From Gammaproteobacteria bacterium (GTDB taxonomy: Bacteria; Pseudomonadota; Gammaproteobacteria; Steroidobacterales; GCA-2729495), in assembly GCA_015709695.1 (NCBI GenBank), contig CP054183.1, forward strand, positions 372,001 to 436,000: DNA of 64,000 nt. The letters run 5' to 3'. A program made the translations under genes and the position numbers. Every line of letters begins with the position of its first letter. Positions within the stretch are counted from its first letter, which is position 1. Positions 1-10,818 of this stretch are shown piece after piece. The notes below the pieces were generated by a model. It saw nothing but the letters and a program-made list of their open reading frames with translations, was not told where the DNA came from and made no database searches.

Positions 1-3000
1 GGCGACTGGACGCGCGCACTGCTCTCCGGCGCACGGCTGGTGCTGTGCCCGCGGGAGCTGCTCGGCGAACCCGGGCGCCTGCACGGATTCATGCTGGCGC
101 AGGGCATCACGGTGGCGGAGTTCGTGCCCGCCGTGGTCCGCCCGCTGCTCGCCTGGTGCATGGAGGGCGCACGTCGCCTCGATGGCCTGCGGCTGCTGGT
201 GGTGGGCTCGGAGGCCTGGCAGCCGGCCGAGTACCAGGCGCTGCGGCGTCTCTGCGGGCCCGGCGCGCGCGTCATCAACTCATACGGCGTGGCCGAGGCG
301 ACCATCGACAGCGCCTGGTTCGAAGGCGATGCGCGGGGCGCCGCACGCCTGCCCATCGGCCGGCCCTTCGCGCAGGCCACGCTGCAGATCCTCGACGCGC
401 GCGGCCAGCCGGTACCGGCCGGCATGCCCGGGGAGATCTGCATCGGTGGCCGCGGCGTGGCGCAGGGTTACTGGCGCCGGCCCGCACTGACCGCGGCGCG
501 CTTCGTCGCCGATCCCCGGGAGCCGTCGCGCAGGCTGTATCGCACGGGTGACCGTGGCCGGCTGCGGGCCGATGGCCTCGTCGAGTTCCTCGGGCGCCTG
601 GACGGGCAGCTGAAGCTGCGGGGCCTGCGCCTGGAGCCCGGGGAAGTGGAAGCGGCGCTGGCGGCATGCCCCGGTGTCGCGCAGTGCGCGGTGGGCCTGC
701 ACCATGCGACGGCGGGCGAGCCGCTGCTGGTGGCCTGGGTGGTGGAGACCGCACCCGGCGCCTGCAGCGCCGATGGCCTGCGCACGGCGCTGCGCCAGCT
801 GCTGCCCCAGCCGCTGGTGCCCGCGCGGTTCCGGTTCCTGACGCGCCTGCCGCTGACTTCAAGCGGCAAGCTGGATCGTCGTGCGCTGCCGGCACCGGCC
901 GCCGCGGACGGCACGGCGATGACGGCGCCGGATGCGCCGCGCAGCGCGCTGGAAGCCACGCTCTGCGAGCTGTTCGCCGCGGTGCTGGACGCAGATGCGC
1001 CGGCAGGCGTGCACGAGGACTTCTTCGCGCTCGGCGGCCATTCGCTGCTCGCCACGCGGCTGGTGGCGCGCATCCGCGACACGCTCGAGGTCGAGCTGCC
1101 GCTGCGTGCCTTGTTCGAGACGCCGACGGTGGCGGGGATCGCCGCGACGCTGGCCGCCGGCACCGCGGCGCCGGTCCCCCCGGTGACCCGCCGCGACGCC
1201 ACGAGCGCGGCGCCGCTGTCCTGGCCGCAGCAGCGGCTGTGGTTCCTCGAGCAGCTGGAACCCGGCAACGCGGCCTATCACCTGCACCTTGCGTTCCGCC
1301 TGCGCGGGGCGGTGGATGCCGCGGCGCTGCAGGCTGCACTGGATGATCTCGTCGCGAGGCAGGCGGCATTGGGCAGCACCATCGGCGTGATCGATGGCGA
1401 GGCCGTGCAACGACCGGCAACGGCCGCGCCGCCGCGGCTGGCTCGGGAAGATGCCGGTGCCTGCCCGCGGGCGCAGCTCGAGGCCATCCTGCGCGGCCAC
1501 ATCGGCCAGCCCTTCGATCTCGGCCGCGGGCCGCTGCTGCGGGCGGTGCTGCTCGATCTCGCCCCCGGCGAGCAGCTGTTGCTGCTGGTGATGCACCACA
1601 TCGTCGCCGATGGCTGGTCGATGGCGGTGCTGCTGCGCGAACTGTCGATGTCCTACAACGCGCGGCTCGGCGGCGCGCCCGCGCGGCTGCCGCCGCTGCC
1701 CGTGCAGTACAGGGACTACGCACTCTGGCAGCGCGACGTGCTGCGCACGGCCGGCTTGCAGGGACAGCTCGGGTACTGGCAGCGACAGCTGGCCGGGATG
1801 CCGGAGCGGATCAGCCTGCCGACCGACCGGCCGCGGCCCGCCGTGCAGGGCCATCGCGGCGCCTGGCTGACGCTGCCGCTGCCGGCGAAGCTGGCCGATG
1901 GCCTGCGCGCGCTGGCGCAGCGCGAGCGGGCGACGCTGTTCATGGTGCTGCTGTCGGGTTTCCAGGCGCTGCTGTCGCGCTTCACGGGCGAGGAGGACAT
2001 GGCGATCGGCACGCCGGTGGCCGGGCGCGGGCACAGCGAGATCGAGGGGCTGATCGGCTTCTTCGTCAACACGCTGGTGCTGCGCGGTGACCTGCGTGGC
2101 AACCCGACGCTGCTGGAGCTGCTGGCGCGCACGCGACGCACGGCGCTTGATGCCTTCGCCCACGCCGATGTGCCCTTCGAGAAACTCGTCGAGGCGCTGC
2201 AGCCACGTCGCAGCCGCGCCTTCGCACCGCTGGCCCAGGTGTTCTTCGCGTTCCACAACCAGCCGCGCGCCGCGCTGGCCCTCGAAGGCGTGACCGCGAT
2301 ACCCGAGGTGATCGAGGGCGGGAGCGTCAAGTTCGACCTCGCCCTGCACCTCGCCGAGGAGGCCGGCGGCCTGGTGGCGGGCTTCGCCTACGACATCGAC
2401 CTGTTCGACGCGCGGACGGTGTCGCTGCTGGCGGAGGGTTACGTGCGGATGCTGGAGGCGTTTGCGGGCGACGCAGGTCAGCGGCTGGGCGAGGTGGTGG
2501 TGCAGGAGGTGGCGGAAGAGGTGCCAGCGGAAAAGGTGCCTGAAAAGGTGCCAGTCACCATTTCCACCCCGAGCGTGCCGGTCACCACTGGTCTGCGCGG
2601 AAATGGTGACTGGCACCTTTTCAGGCACCTTTTCAATGACGGGCACCTCTTCCGAAATGGGCACCTTTTCACTGACACCACCCTGCCGGCGCGCTTTGCC
2701 GCGGTGGCGGCTGCCGACCCGGGGCGGCTGGCGGTGTCGGATGGTCAGGGGAGCTGGAGCTACGGGGAACTCGAGCGGCGGGTGGAGCAGGTGGCCTCGC
2801 GGCTGGCGGCGGCCGGGGCGAAGGGCAGGGTAGCGCTGCTGCTCGGGCAGGACCGGGTGATGGTGGCCGGGGTGCTCGGGGTGCTGCGCGCGGGCTGCGC
2901 CTACGTGCCGCTCGATCCCCATGCGCCACGGGCCCGGCAGGAGCAGATCCTCGCCGCCAGCGGGGCGACGGCGGTGGTGAGCGATGCGCGGCAGCTGGCG

Positions 3001-4389
3001 GCGGCAGCGTGGCTGGCCGGGAGCGGCCTGCCGCGGGTGCGGGCCGACGAGGAAGGGGAGAGCCCATCGGGACCGCCGCCGATGCCCGATGATCCGGCGG
3101 CCGCGGCCTACCTGCTCTTCACCTCGGGCACCACGGGAGAGCCGAAGGCGGTCACCCAGACGCAGGAGCATGTGCTCGGACTGGTCGGCAGCTGGAGCCG
3201 GCAGCTCGGCATCGGGCCGGAGGACCGGCTGGGGCTGTTCTCCGGCTACGGCTACGACGCGGCGGTGCAGGACCTCTTCGGTGCGCTGCTCAACGGAGCC
3301 TCGGTGCATGTGCTGGACCTGCGCGGCGGGGCGAGCGCACCGGAGCTGGTGGACCGCATCGCTGACGAACGCCTCACGCTGCTGCACTTCACCCCGACGG
3401 TGTACCGCTACCTGTTCGGCGGACGGGTGAGCTGCGAACAGAACCTCTCGGCGGTGCGCCTGGTGGTGCTCGGCGGCGAGGAGGCGAGGCGCAGCGACCT
3501 GGAGCTGTTCAGGCTGCGCTTTGCGCGGGGAGCGCGGCTGGTCAACGGGCTGGGGCTGACCGAGTGCACGACGGTGCTGCAGTACTTTGCCGACCACGAC
3601 ACGCGGGTGCTGGGCGAGAGGCTGCCGGTGGGAAGGCCGGTGCCCGGGGTGCAGGTCCGGATCGTCGGGGATGGCTGGCAGGGGGAGCTGGAGATCGAGA
3701 GCCCGTGGCTGGCAGTGGGCTGCGGCCCGCGCTACCGCAGCGGGGACCGGCTGTGGCGGCTGCCCGACGGGCAGTGGCAGTGGGCGGGGCGGGAGGACCG
3801 GCAGCTGAAGCTGCGGGGCCAGCGCATCGAGCCGGCGGAGGTGGAGGCGGCGCTGGTCGCGTGCGAGGGGATCGGCGAGGCGGCGGTGCTGCTGCGGGAG
3901 GTGGAGGGCGAGGGGATGCTGGTGGCCCATGTGGTGGCGGGGGAGGGCTTCGACGAGGCGGCCACGCGCCGGCGACTGCGCGAGCGGTTGCCGGAGTACA
4001 TGGTGCCCGGTGCGTTCGTCGTCGTCGCCGGCCTGCCGCGCAAGGCGAACGGCAAGCTCGACGAGGCGGGGCTGCCGCCACCGGCGCGGCGGCAGCCGGC
4101 GGTGGCGGTGCCGGCGCGCACGGAGATCGAGCGGCGGCTGCTGGCGCTGTGGAGCGGGGTGCTGGGGAGAGAAGGGATCGGCATCGACGACGACTTCTTC
4201 GCGCTCGGCGGGCACTCGCTGCTGGCGACGCGGCTGATCGCGCGGGTGCGCGATGCGTTCGCGCTGGAGCTGCCGCTGCTCGCGCTGTTCGAGGCACCCA
4301 CCGTCGCCGGCATGGCGGAGCGGCTGGCCGCGCTGGAGCCGGCCGGGGTGCTGCCGCCGATCCGTCGCCTGCCGCGGACCCCGCAATGA
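1..4389 (+). CDS. Nonribosomal peptide synthetase, 3' part: (A)-T-C-A-T
   Basis: The coding sequence runs in from before the window (frame 1 is open from base 1). Order seen: the C-terminal part of an adenylation domain (about 1-900, with the [13 protein letters not shown] region), a carrier domain ([10 protein letters not shown], phosphopantetheine Ser at codon 1042), a condensation domain (about 1210-2470, active-site HHIVADGWS near 1594), a complete adenylation domain (about 2680-4085: [31 protein letters not shown]) and a carrier domain (Ser at codon 4216). The enzyme would activate and condense amino acids on 4'-phosphopantetheine arms in the cytoplasm. The stop codon overlaps the ATG of the next synthetase (ATGA at 4386), so the two are co-translated. 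No epimerase domain is visible. The C-A linker is abnormally long because it translates a large palindrome (2513-2670). Peptide product unknown. Confidence 0.95.
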   Translation, partial: GDWTRALLSGARLVLCPRELLGEPGRLHGFMLAQGITVAEFVPAVVRPLLAWCMEGARRLDGLRLLVVGSEAWQPAEYQALRRLCGPGARVINSYGVAEATIDSAWFEGDARGAARLPIGRPFAQATLQILDARGQPVPAGMPGEICIGGRGVAQGYWRRPALTAARFVADPREPSRRLYRTGDRGRLRADGLVEFLGRLDGQLKLRGLRLEPGEVEAALAACPGVAQCAVGLHHATAGEPLLVAWVVETAPGACSADGLRTALRQLLPQPLVPARFRFLTRLPLTSSGKLDRRALPAPAAADGTAMTAPDAPRSALEATLCELFAAVLDADAPAGVHEDFFALGGHSLLATRLVARIRDTLEVELPLRALFETPTVAGIAATLAAGTAAPVPPVTRRDATSAAPLSWPQQRLWFLEQLEPGNAAYHLHLAFRLRGAVDAAALQAALDDLVARQAALGSTIGVIDGEAVQRPATAAPPRLAREDAGACPRAQLEAILRGHIGQPFDLGRGPLLRAVLLDLAPGEQLLLLVMHHIVADGWSMAVLLRELSMSYNARLGGAPARLPPLPVQYRDYALWQRDVLRTAGLQGQLGYWQRQLAGMPERISLPTDRPRPAVQGHRGAWLTLPLPAKLADGLRALAQRERATLFMVLLSGFQALLSRFTGEEDMAIGTPVAGRGHSEIEGLIGFFVNTLVLRGDLRGNPTLLELLARTRRTALDAFAHADVPFEKLVEALQPRRSRAFAPLAQVFFAFHNQPRAALALEGVTAIPEVIEGGSVKFDLALHLAEEAGGLVAGFAYDIDLFDARTVSLLAEGYVRMLEAFAGDAGQRLGEVVVQEVAEEVPAEKVPEKVPVTISTPSVPVTTGLRGNGDWHLFRHLFNDGHLFRNGHLFTDTTLPARFAAVAAADPGRLAVSDGQGSWSYGELERRVEQVASRLAAAGAKGRVALLLGQDRVMVAGVLGVLRAGCAYVPLDPHAPRARQEQILAASGATAVVSDARQLAAAAWLAGSGLPRVRADEEGESPSGPPPMPDDPAAAAYLLFTSGTTGEPKAVTQTQEHVLGLVGSWSRQLGIGPEDRLGLFSGYGYDAAVQDLFGALLNGASVHVLDLRGGASAPELVDRIADERLTLLHFTPTVYRYLFGGRVSCEQNLSAVRLVVLGGEEARRSDLELFRLRFARGARLVNGLGLTECTTVLQYFADHDTRVLGERLPVGRPVPGVQVRIVGDGWQGELEIESPWLAVGCGPRYRSGDRLWRLPDGQWQWAGREDRQLKLRGQRIEPAEVEAALVACEGIGEAAVLLREVEGEGMLVAHVVAGEGFDEAATRRRLRERLPEYMVPGAFVVVAGLPRKANGKLDEAGLPPPARRQPAVAVPARTEIERRLLALWSGVLGREGIGIDDDFFALGGHSLLATRLIARVRDAFALELPLLALFEAPTVAGMAERLAALEPAGVLPPIRRLPRTPQ
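2389..4317 (+). repeat. Near-identical 1.93 kb direct repeat, copy 1 (C-A linker, A and T domains)
   Basis: This tract matches 8727-10655 at a constant offset of 6338 bases. By eye only three differences are found (2410/8748, 4200/10538, 4296/10634), about 99.8% identity. It covers the end of a C domain, the palindromic linker, a whole adenylation domain and a carrier domain. Homology ends abruptly at 4318/10656. A further block at the same offset, about 1919-2203 versus 8257-8541, is roughly 97% identical, but the 185 bases between the two blocks diverge. That mosaic pattern indicates recombination or gene conversion between modules, not a simple old duplication. Confidence 0.95.
2513..2670. 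repeat. Large palindromic element translated in frame inside the NRPS C-A linker, copy 1
   Basis: A perfect 36-base inverted repeat has arms at 2530-2565 and 2599-2634 around a 33-base centre. An outer 13-base arm pair (2513-2525 with 2642-2654) extends it, and a further GGCACCTTTTC lies at 2660-2670. The arms are built from reiterated GAAAAGGTGCC / GGCACCTTTTC units. The reading frame passes straight through, adding roughly 50 residues with peptides such as [12 protein letters not shown] and [12 protein letters not shown]. Both strands are stop-free in the relevant frame. The element looks like a REP- or Rickettsia-palindrome-type insertion tolerated in a protein linker; its family is not identified. 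Confidence 0.9.
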
Positions 4390-7300
4390 GCGGTACCGCC
4401 ATGGAACAGGCCTTCCCCTGCTCGTACGCGCAGCAGCGGCTGTGGTTCCTCGAGCAGCTGGAGGCGCCTGGCGCCGCTTACAACGTGCGCCTCGCGGTGC
4501 GCCTGCGCGGTGAGGTCGATGCCGGGTTGCTGCAACGGGCCCTCGATGCCGTGGTTGCGCGCCACGAGGCACTGCGCACCAGCCTGCGCCAGCAGGACGG
4601 CGAACTCATGCAGGTGGTGGCTGCCATGGCCCATGTGCCGCTGCAGATTCTTTCCATGGAAGGCGCGGACACGGCTGCCCTGCGTCGCGAAGTCGGTGTC
4701 CTGAGTGGTCATGTGTTCGACCTCGCCAGCGGCCCGCTGCTGCGCGCCTGGCTGCTGTGCGCGGCGCCGGGCGACCAGGTGCTGCTGCTGCTCGCGCACC
4801 ACGTCATCTCCGATGCCTGGTCGGGCGGCGTGCTGTTCCGCGACCTGATGGAGCACTACGCCGCGCTCCGCGAATCGCGGCCGCCACGCTTGCCGGAGCT
4901 GCCCGTGCAGTACGCCGATTTCGCGGCCTGGCAGCGCGAGTGGTTGCAGGGCGAGGCGTTGCAGGGGCAGCTGGCCTGGTGGCGCGAAGCCCTGGCCGGC
5001 GCGCCGCCGTTGCTGGAACTGCCGACCGACCGGCCGCGGCCGGCGGTGCAGGGCTTCCGCGGCAGCCGCTGGACGCGGATCCTCGAGCGCGCGCTGGTCG
5101 ACGAACTGCAGGCCTTCGCCCGGCGCGAAGCCTGCACGCCGTTCATGGTGCTGCTGGCGGCATTCGACGTGTTGCTGGCCCGCTGTTCGGGCCAGACAGA
5201 CATCGTCGTCGGCACGCCGGTGGCCGGACGCCGGCGCACGGAACTCGAGCCGGTCATCGGTTTCTTCGCCAACACGCTCGCCATGCGCGTGGACCTGACC
5301 GGCGATCCCGACTTCCGCGAGGTCCTGGCCCGCGTGCGGCGCAACGTGCTCGGCGCCGTCGCGCACCAGGACCTGCCGTTCGAGAAGCTGGTGGAGGCAC
5401 TGCAGCCGCTGCGCAGCCTGAGCCACGCGCCGCTGTTCCAGGTCATGTTCATCCTGCAGAACACCCCCTGGGAGGCGGCCAGCGTGCCCGGCCTCGTCAT
5501 CGAGCCGGCGGAGACCGATGCCAGCGGCGCCGCGAAATTCGACCTCACGCTTTCGGCGACCGGTTTCGACGGCGAGCTGTGGCTCGGCGTCGAGTACAAC
5601 AGCGACCTGTTCGACGCGCCGACCGTGGCGCGCTTCGCCGCCTGGTACGAGCAGCTGCTGCGCGCGGCGCTGGCTGCTGCCGACACGCCGATCGGCGAGC
5701 TGCCGCTGGCCACCGCCGCGGAACTGTCCGCCGCGCTCGCCAGCGGCCAGGGCGAAGACCGGGAACTCGACCCGCGGCAGGGGTTGCATCAGCTGGTGTC
5801 GGCGCAGGCCGCGAGACGGCCCGACGCCGTTGCCCTGGAGTGCGGCGCGGAACGCTGGACCTACGCCGAACTCGACGGCCGGGCCGCGGCGCTGGCGGCG
5901 CGCCTGCGCGCGCTGGGTGCCGGGCCGGGCACCGTGGTGGGCATCGCGCTGGAGCGATCGCCGGCGATGGTCGCGACGCTGCTCGGTGTGGCGCGCGCCG
6001 GCGCGGCCTGGCTGCCGCTGGACCCGGCCTACCCCGACCAGCGCCTGCACTTCATGTTGCGGGACTCGGGCGCGCGCTGGCTCATCACGCAGCGCGCGCT
6101 GGCCCTGCGCTTCGCCGCCTTCGATGGCGTGCTCTGCCTGGAGGATCTCGGCGCGGGAGACTGCCTGCTGTCGCCCGCGCAGGAGGGCATCGAGGCCGGG
6201 CAGCTCGCCTACCTGATCTACACCTCCGGCAGCAGCGGCGAACCCAAGGGCGTGCGTGTCACGCATGCCGCCGTGGTCAACTTCCTGCGCAGCATGCAGC
6301 GCGAGCCCGGCATCCACGAGACGGATCGCTGGCTGGCGGTGACCACGCTGTCCTTCGACATCGCCGTGCTCGAGCTGCTGGGCCCGCTGTCGGTGGGCGC
6401 CACCGTGGTCATCGCCACGACGGAGCAGGCGCGCGACGGCGCCGCCCTCGCGCAACTGCTGGCCCGCTCGCGCATCGGCATCATGCAGGGCACGCCGGCG
6501 ACCTGGCGCGCGCTGCTGGCGAGTGGCTGGCGCGGCAGCCCGGGGCTGCGCGCGCTCTGCGGTGGCGAGGCCCTGCCCGCGGATCTCGCCGCGGCGCTGC
6601 TGGAGGCGGGTGCCACGCTCTGGAACCTCTACGGACCGACGGAAACCACCATCTGGTCGAGCTGCGCCCGCATCACGGACCCCACCGACATCGGCGCGGG
6701 GCTGCCCATCGACAACACGCAGGTCTACATCCTCGACGAGGCCATGCGTCCTCTGCCCGACGGCGTGCCGGGAGAGATCTGCATCGGCGGTGCCGGCGTC
6801 GCGCAGGGCTATCACGGCCGGCCCGCGCTGACGGCGGCGCGCTTCGTTGCCGATCCGTTCCGCCCGTCGGCCGGTGCGCGCCTGTACCGCACCGGCGATC
6901 GGGGGCGGCGCCGTGCCGACGGCCGCCTGCAGGTGCTGGGGCGGCTCGACGGGCAGCTGAAGCTGCGCGGCTTCCGCATCGAGCCGGGTGAGGTGGAGGC
7001 CGCGCTGGCCCGCTGTGCCGGCGTGGCGCAGTGTGCCGTGGGTCTGCGCGAAGCGGCGGGCGGTGAGCCGGCGCTGGTGGCCTGGGTGGTCGCGGCGGGC
7101 GCGGCGCCCTCCGCAGACAGCCTGCGTGCCGCGCTGCGCCGCGTACTGCCGGAGTACATGGTGCCCGGGCATTTCCTGTTCCTCGAGCGCCTGCCGCTCA
7201 CCGCCAATGGCAAGCTCGACCGCCTGGCACTGCCGGCACCCGCGGGCGTGGAGCCGGTGGCGAGTCACGCGGCGCCCCGCTCGGCGCAGGAGGCCACGCT

Positions 7301-10300
7301 GTGCGCGCTGTTCGCCGCGGTCCTCGGCATGCATCGCGCCGTGGGCATCGACGAGGATTTCTTCGCGCTCGGCGGCCACTCGCTGCTGGCGACCCGGCTG
7401 GTGGCGCGCGTGCGCGCGGTGTCCGGCGTCGCGCTGCCGCTGCGGGCGGTGTTCGAATCGCCCACCGTGGCGGGTCTGGCCCTGCGTCTGGCGGCGGCCG
7501 GGCCGGCACCGCTGCCGCCCCTGCTGCCGCGGGCCAGGGCAGGCGACAGGGCGCCGCTGTCGCCGGCGCAGCAGCGGCTGTGGTTCCTCGAGCAGCTCGA
7601 GCCGGGCAGCAGCGCCTATCACCTGCATGCGGCTTTCGAGCTGCGTGGTCCGCTGGAGCTGCCGGCGCTGGAGCAGGCACTGCAGGATCTCGTGGACCGG
7701 CACGAGGCGTTGCGCACCCGCTTCGGCGGCGGTGCCGACGGCAGCGGCGAGCAGTACATCGCCGCCCGCGGTTCGCTGCCGCTGGAGCGCATCGTGCCCG
7801 CACCAGGCGAGGATCCGGTCGAGCGGCTGCTGGCGCTGGTGGAGCGGCCCTTCGACCTCGGCCGCGGACCGCTGCTGCGGGTGGTGCTGCTCGAACTCGG
7901 CCCCGGCGAGCGGCTGTTGCTGCTGGTGATGCATCACATCGTCGCCGACGGCTGGTCGATGGCGGTGCTCTTCGGCGAGTTGTCGGCCTGCTACGCGGCC
8001 CGTTGCCGTGGCGAGCCGGCGCAGCTGCCCCCGCTGGCCGTGCAGTACGCCGATTACGCCAGCTGGCAACGGCGCGGGCTCGAAGATGGCGAGCTGGCAC
8101 GGCAGATCGACTACTGGCGCGAACAGCTGGATGGCCTGCCAGCGTACATCCGCCTGCCCGAGGACCGGCCGCGACGGCCGCTGCAGCGCCATCGCGGCGC
8201 ACGCCTCGGACACGGCATCGGGCGCCGGGTCCTGGATGCACTCCACGCGCTGGCGCAGCGCGAGCGGGCGACGCTGTTCATGGTGCTGCTGGCGGGTTTC
8301 CAGGCGTTGCTGTCGCGCTTCACGGGCGAGGAGGACATGGCGATCGGCACGCCGGTGGCCGGGCGCGGGCACAGGGAGCTCGAGGGGCTGATCGGCTTCT
8401 TCGTCAACACGCTGGTGCTGCGCGGTGACCTGCGTGGCAACCCGACGCTGCGGGAGCTGCTGGCGCGCACGCGGCGCACGGCGCTGGATGCCTTCGCCCA
8501 CGCCGATGTGCCCTTCGAGAAACTCGTCGAGGTGCTGCAGCCACCGCGCGACCCCGGCCGCACGCCGCTGTTCCAGGTGCTGTTCAACCTGCACAACGAA
8601 CCGTCGCGGCCGTTGCGGCTGCCGGGCGTGGCGGTGACGCGGCGGTCGCTGCCGCGGCGCACGTCGAAGTTCGACCTGGCCCTGTCGCTGGTCGAGCACT
8701 CCGACGGCCTCGACATGAGCCTCGAGTACGACATCGACCTGTTCGACACGCGGACGGTGTCGCTGCTGGCGGAGGGTTACGTGCGGATGCTGGAGGCGTT
8801 TGCGGGCGACGCAGGTCAGCGGCTGGGCGAGGTGGTGGTGCAGGAGGTGGCGGAAGAGGTGCCAGCGGAAAAGGTGCCTGAAAAGGTGCCAGTCACCATT
8901 TCCACCCCGAGCGTGCCGGTCACCACTGGTCTGCGCGGAAATGGTGACTGGCACCTTTTCAGGCACCTTTTCAATGACGGGCACCTCTTCCGAAATGGGC
9001 ACCTTTTCACTGACACCACCCTGCCGGCGCGCTTTGCCGCGGTGGCGGCTGCCGACCCGGGGCGGCTGGCGGTGTCGGATGGTCAGGGGAGCTGGAGCTA
9101 CGGGGAACTCGAGCGGCGGGTGGAGCAGGTGGCCTCGCGGCTGGCGGCGGCCGGGGCGAAGGGCAGGGTAGCGCTGCTGCTCGGGCAGGACCGGGTGATG
9201 GTGGCCGGGGTGCTCGGGGTGCTGCGCGCGGGCTGCGCCTACGTGCCGCTCGATCCCCATGCGCCACGGGCCCGGCAGGAGCAGATCCTCGCCGCCAGCG
9301 GGGCGACGGCGGTGGTGAGCGATGCGCGGCAGCTGGCGGCGGCAGCGTGGCTGGCCGGGAGCGGCCTGCCGCGGGTGCGGGCCGACGAGGAAGGGGAGAG
9401 CCCATCGGGACCGCCGCCGATGCCCGATGATCCGGCGGCCGCGGCCTACCTGCTCTTCACCTCGGGCACCACGGGAGAGCCGAAGGCGGTCACCCAGACG
9501 CAGGAGCATGTGCTCGGACTGGTCGGCAGCTGGAGCCGGCAGCTCGGCATCGGGCCGGAGGACCGGCTGGGGCTGTTCTCCGGCTACGGCTACGACGCGG
9601 CGGTGCAGGACCTCTTCGGTGCGCTGCTCAACGGAGCCTCGGTGCATGTGCTGGACCTGCGCGGCGGGGCGAGCGCACCGGAGCTGGTGGACCGCATCGC
9701 TGACGAACGCCTCACGCTGCTGCACTTCACCCCGACGGTGTACCGCTACCTGTTCGGCGGACGGGTGAGCTGCGAACAGAACCTCTCGGCGGTGCGCCTG
9801 GTGGTGCTCGGCGGCGAGGAGGCGAGGCGCAGCGACCTGGAGCTGTTCAGGCTGCGCTTTGCGCGGGGAGCGCGGCTGGTCAACGGGCTGGGGCTGACCG
9901 AGTGCACGACGGTGCTGCAGTACTTTGCCGACCACGACACGCGGGTGCTGGGCGAGAGGCTGCCGGTGGGAAGGCCGGTGCCCGGGGTGCAGGTCCGGAT
10001 CGTCGGGGATGGCTGGCAGGGGGAGCTGGAGATCGAGAGCCCGTGGCTGGCAGTGGGCTGCGGCCCGCGCTACCGCAGCGGGGACCGGCTGTGGCGGCTG
10101 CCCGACGGGCAGTGGCAGTGGGCGGGGCGGGAGGACCGGCAGCTGAAGCTGCGGGGCCAGCGCATCGAGCCGGCGGAGGTGGAGGCGGCGCTGGTCGCGT
10201 GCGAGGGGATCGGCGAGGCGGCGGTGCTGCTGCGGGAGGTGGAGGGCGAGGGGATGCTGGTGGCCCATGTGGTGGCGGGGGAGGGCTTCGACGAGGCGGC

Positions 10301-10739
10301 CACGCGCCGGCGACTGCGCGAGCGGTTGCCGGAGTACATGGTGCCCGGTGCGTTCGTCGTCGTCGCCGGCCTGCCGCGCAAGGCGAACGGCAAGCTCGAC
10401 GAGGCGGGGCTGCCGCCACCGGCGCGGCGGCAGCCGGCGGTGGCGGTGCCGGCGCGCACGGAGATCGAGCGGCGGCTGCTGGCGCTGTGGAGCGGGGTGC
10501 TGGGGAGAGAAGGGATCGGCATCGACGACGACTTCTTTGCGCTCGGCGGGCACTCGCTGCTGGCGACGCGGCTGATCGCGCGGGTGCGCGATGCGTTCGC
10601 GCTGGAGCTGCCGCTGCTCGCGCTGTTCGAGGCGCCCACCGTCGCCGGCATGGCGCAGGCGCTCGAGCGCACCGCGGCACGGCCGGCCGACCCGGCGCTG
10701 CCGCCGCTCACGAGGCGGTCGCGCCGCACCGGCGCTTGA
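4386..10739 (+). CDS. Nonribosomal peptide synthetase, C-A-T-C-A-T, no release domain
   Basis: 2117 residues from an ATG that overlaps the upstream stop (ATGA). Module 1: C domain (about 4420-5700, HHVISDAWS, with Ala where the motif usually has Gly), A domain (about 5800-7240, [34 protein letters not shown]) and T domain (LGGHSLL near 7372). Module 2: C domain (about 7550-8810, HHIVADGWS), A domain (about 9015-10425) and T domain (Ser codon near 10554). Read against GrsA by eye, the module 1 pocket is approximately D-I-L-Q-C-G-L-I-W-K, close to published glycine-type codes; this is a tentative call. The module 2 A domain is identical to that of the preceding synthetase, so it should load the same residue. 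The protein stops shortly after the last carrier domain, with no thioesterase, reductase or terminal C domain, so release must occur in trans or by another route. Confidence 0.95.
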   Translation: MSGTAMEQAFPCSYAQQRLWFLEQLEAPGAAYNVRLAVRLRGEVDAGLLQRALDAVVARHEALRTSLRQQDGELMQVVAAMAHVPLQILSMEGADTAALRREVGVLSGHVFDLASGPLLRAWLLCAAPGDQVLLLLAHHVISDAWSGGVLFRDLMEHYAALRESRPPRLPELPVQYADFAAWQREWLQGEALQGQLAWWREALAGAPPLLELPTDRPRPAVQGFRGSRWTRILERALVDELQAFARREACTPFMVLLAAFDVLLARCSGQTDIVVGTPVAGRRRTELEPVIGFFANTLAMRVDLTGDPDFREVLARVRRNVLGAVAHQDLPFEKLVEALQPLRSLSHAPLFQVMFILQNTPWEAASVPGLVIEPAETDASGAAKFDLTLSATGFDGELWLGVEYNSDLFDAPTVARFAAWYEQLLRAALAAADTPIGELPLATAAELSAALASGQGEDRELDPRQGLHQLVSAQAARRPDAVALECGAERWTYAELDGRAAALAARLRALGAGPGTVVGIALERSPAMVATLLGVARAGAAWLPLDPAYPDQRLHFMLRDSGARWLITQRALALRFAAFDGVLCLEDLGAGDCLLSPAQEGIEAGQLAYLIYTSGSSGEPKGVRVTHAAVVNFLRSMQREPGIHETDRWLAVTTLSFDIAVLELLGPLSVGATVVIATTEQARDGAALAQLLARSRIGIMQGTPATWRALLASGWRGSPGLRALCGGEALPADLAAALLEAGATLWNLYGPTETTIWSSCARITDPTDIGAGLPIDNTQVYILDEAMRPLPDGVPGEICIGGAGVAQGYHGRPALTAARFVADPFRPSAGARLYRTGDRGRRRADGRLQVLGRLDGQLKLRGFRIEPGEVEAALARCAGVAQCAVGLREAAGGEPALVAWVVAAGAAPSADSLRAALRRVLPEYMVPGHFLFLERLPLTANGKLDRLALPAPAGVEPVASHAAPRSAQEATLCALFAAVLGMHRAVGIDEDFFALGGHSLLATRLVARVRAVSGVALPLRAVFESPTVAGLALRLAAAGPAPLPPLLPRARAGDRAPLSPAQQRLWFLEQLEPGSSAYHLHAAFELRGPLELPALEQALQDLVDRHEALRTRFGGGADGSGEQYIAARGSLPLERIVPAPGEDPVERLLALVERPFDLGRGPLLRVVLLELGPGERLLLLVMHHIVADGWSMAVLFGELSACYAARCRGEPAQLPPLAVQYADYASWQRRGLEDGELARQIDYWREQLDGLPAYIRLPEDRPRRPLQRHRGARLGHGIGRRVLDALHALAQRERATLFMVLLAGFQALLSRFTGEEDMAIGTPVAGRGHRELEGLIGFFVNTLVLRGDLRGNPTLRELLARTRRTALDAFAHADVPFEKLVEVLQPPRDPGRTPLFQVLFNLHNEPSRPLRLPGVAVTRRSLPRRTSKFDLALSLVEHSDGLDMSLEYDIDLFDTRTVSLLAEGYVRMLEAFAGDAGQRLGEVVVQEVAEEVPAEKVPEKVPVTISTPSVPVTTGLRGNGDWHLFRHLFNDGHLFRNGHLFTDTTLPARFAAVAAADPGRLAVSDGQGSWSYGELERRVEQVASRLAAAGAKGRVALLLGQDRVMVAGVLGVLRAGCAYVPLDPHAPRARQEQILAASGATAVVSDARQLAAAAWLAGSGLPRVRADEEGESPSGPPPMPDDPAAAAYLLFTSGTTGEPKAVTQTQEHVLGLVGSWSRQLGIGPEDRLGLFSGYGYDAAVQDLFGALLNGASVHVLDLRGGASAPELVDRIADERLTLLHFTPTVYRYLFGGRVSCEQNLSAVRLVVLGGEEARRSDLELFRLRFARGARLVNGLGLTECTTVLQYFADHDTRVLGERLPVGRPVPGVQVRIVGDGWQGELEIESPWLAVGCGPRYRSGDRLWRLPDGQWQWAGREDRQLKLRGQRIEPAEVEAALVACEGIGEAAVLLREVEGEGMLVAHVVAGEGFDEAATRRRLRERLPEYMVPGAFVVVAGLPRKANGKLDEAGLPPPARRQPAVAVPARTEIERRLLALWSGVLGREGIGIDDDFFALGGHSLLATRLIARVRDAFALELPLLALFEAPTVAGMAQALERTAARPADPALPPLTRRSRRTGA
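8727..10655 (+). repeat. Near-identical 1.93 kb direct repeat, copy 2
   Basis: Second copy of the tract at 2389-4317, in the final module of the downstream synthetase. The encoded A and T domains are identical at the protein level across the tract. Downstream of 10655 the two proteins have unrelated short C-terminal tails. Confidence 0.95.
8851..9008. repeat. Large palindromic element in NRPS C-A linker, copy 2
   Basis: Same palindrome as at 2513-2670, shifted by 6338 bases: perfect 36-base arms at 8868-8903 and 8937-8972 and the same in-frame peptide. It lies inside the near-identical tract, so it was most likely copied along with the module and is not an independent insertion. Confidence 0.9.
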
Positions 10740-10818
10740 GGCCCTGGCCGCCGTCCGGGCTATGATGCCGGGTTTCCAGGCCAGTTCCGGCCCGCATCGG
10801 GGAGCAGAGGGAGCCGTC

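Noticed and set aside
2530-2634. NRPS palindrome as a transcription terminator
   Set aside because: It lies in the middle of an uninterrupted coding frame with complete domains following, and there is no T run.
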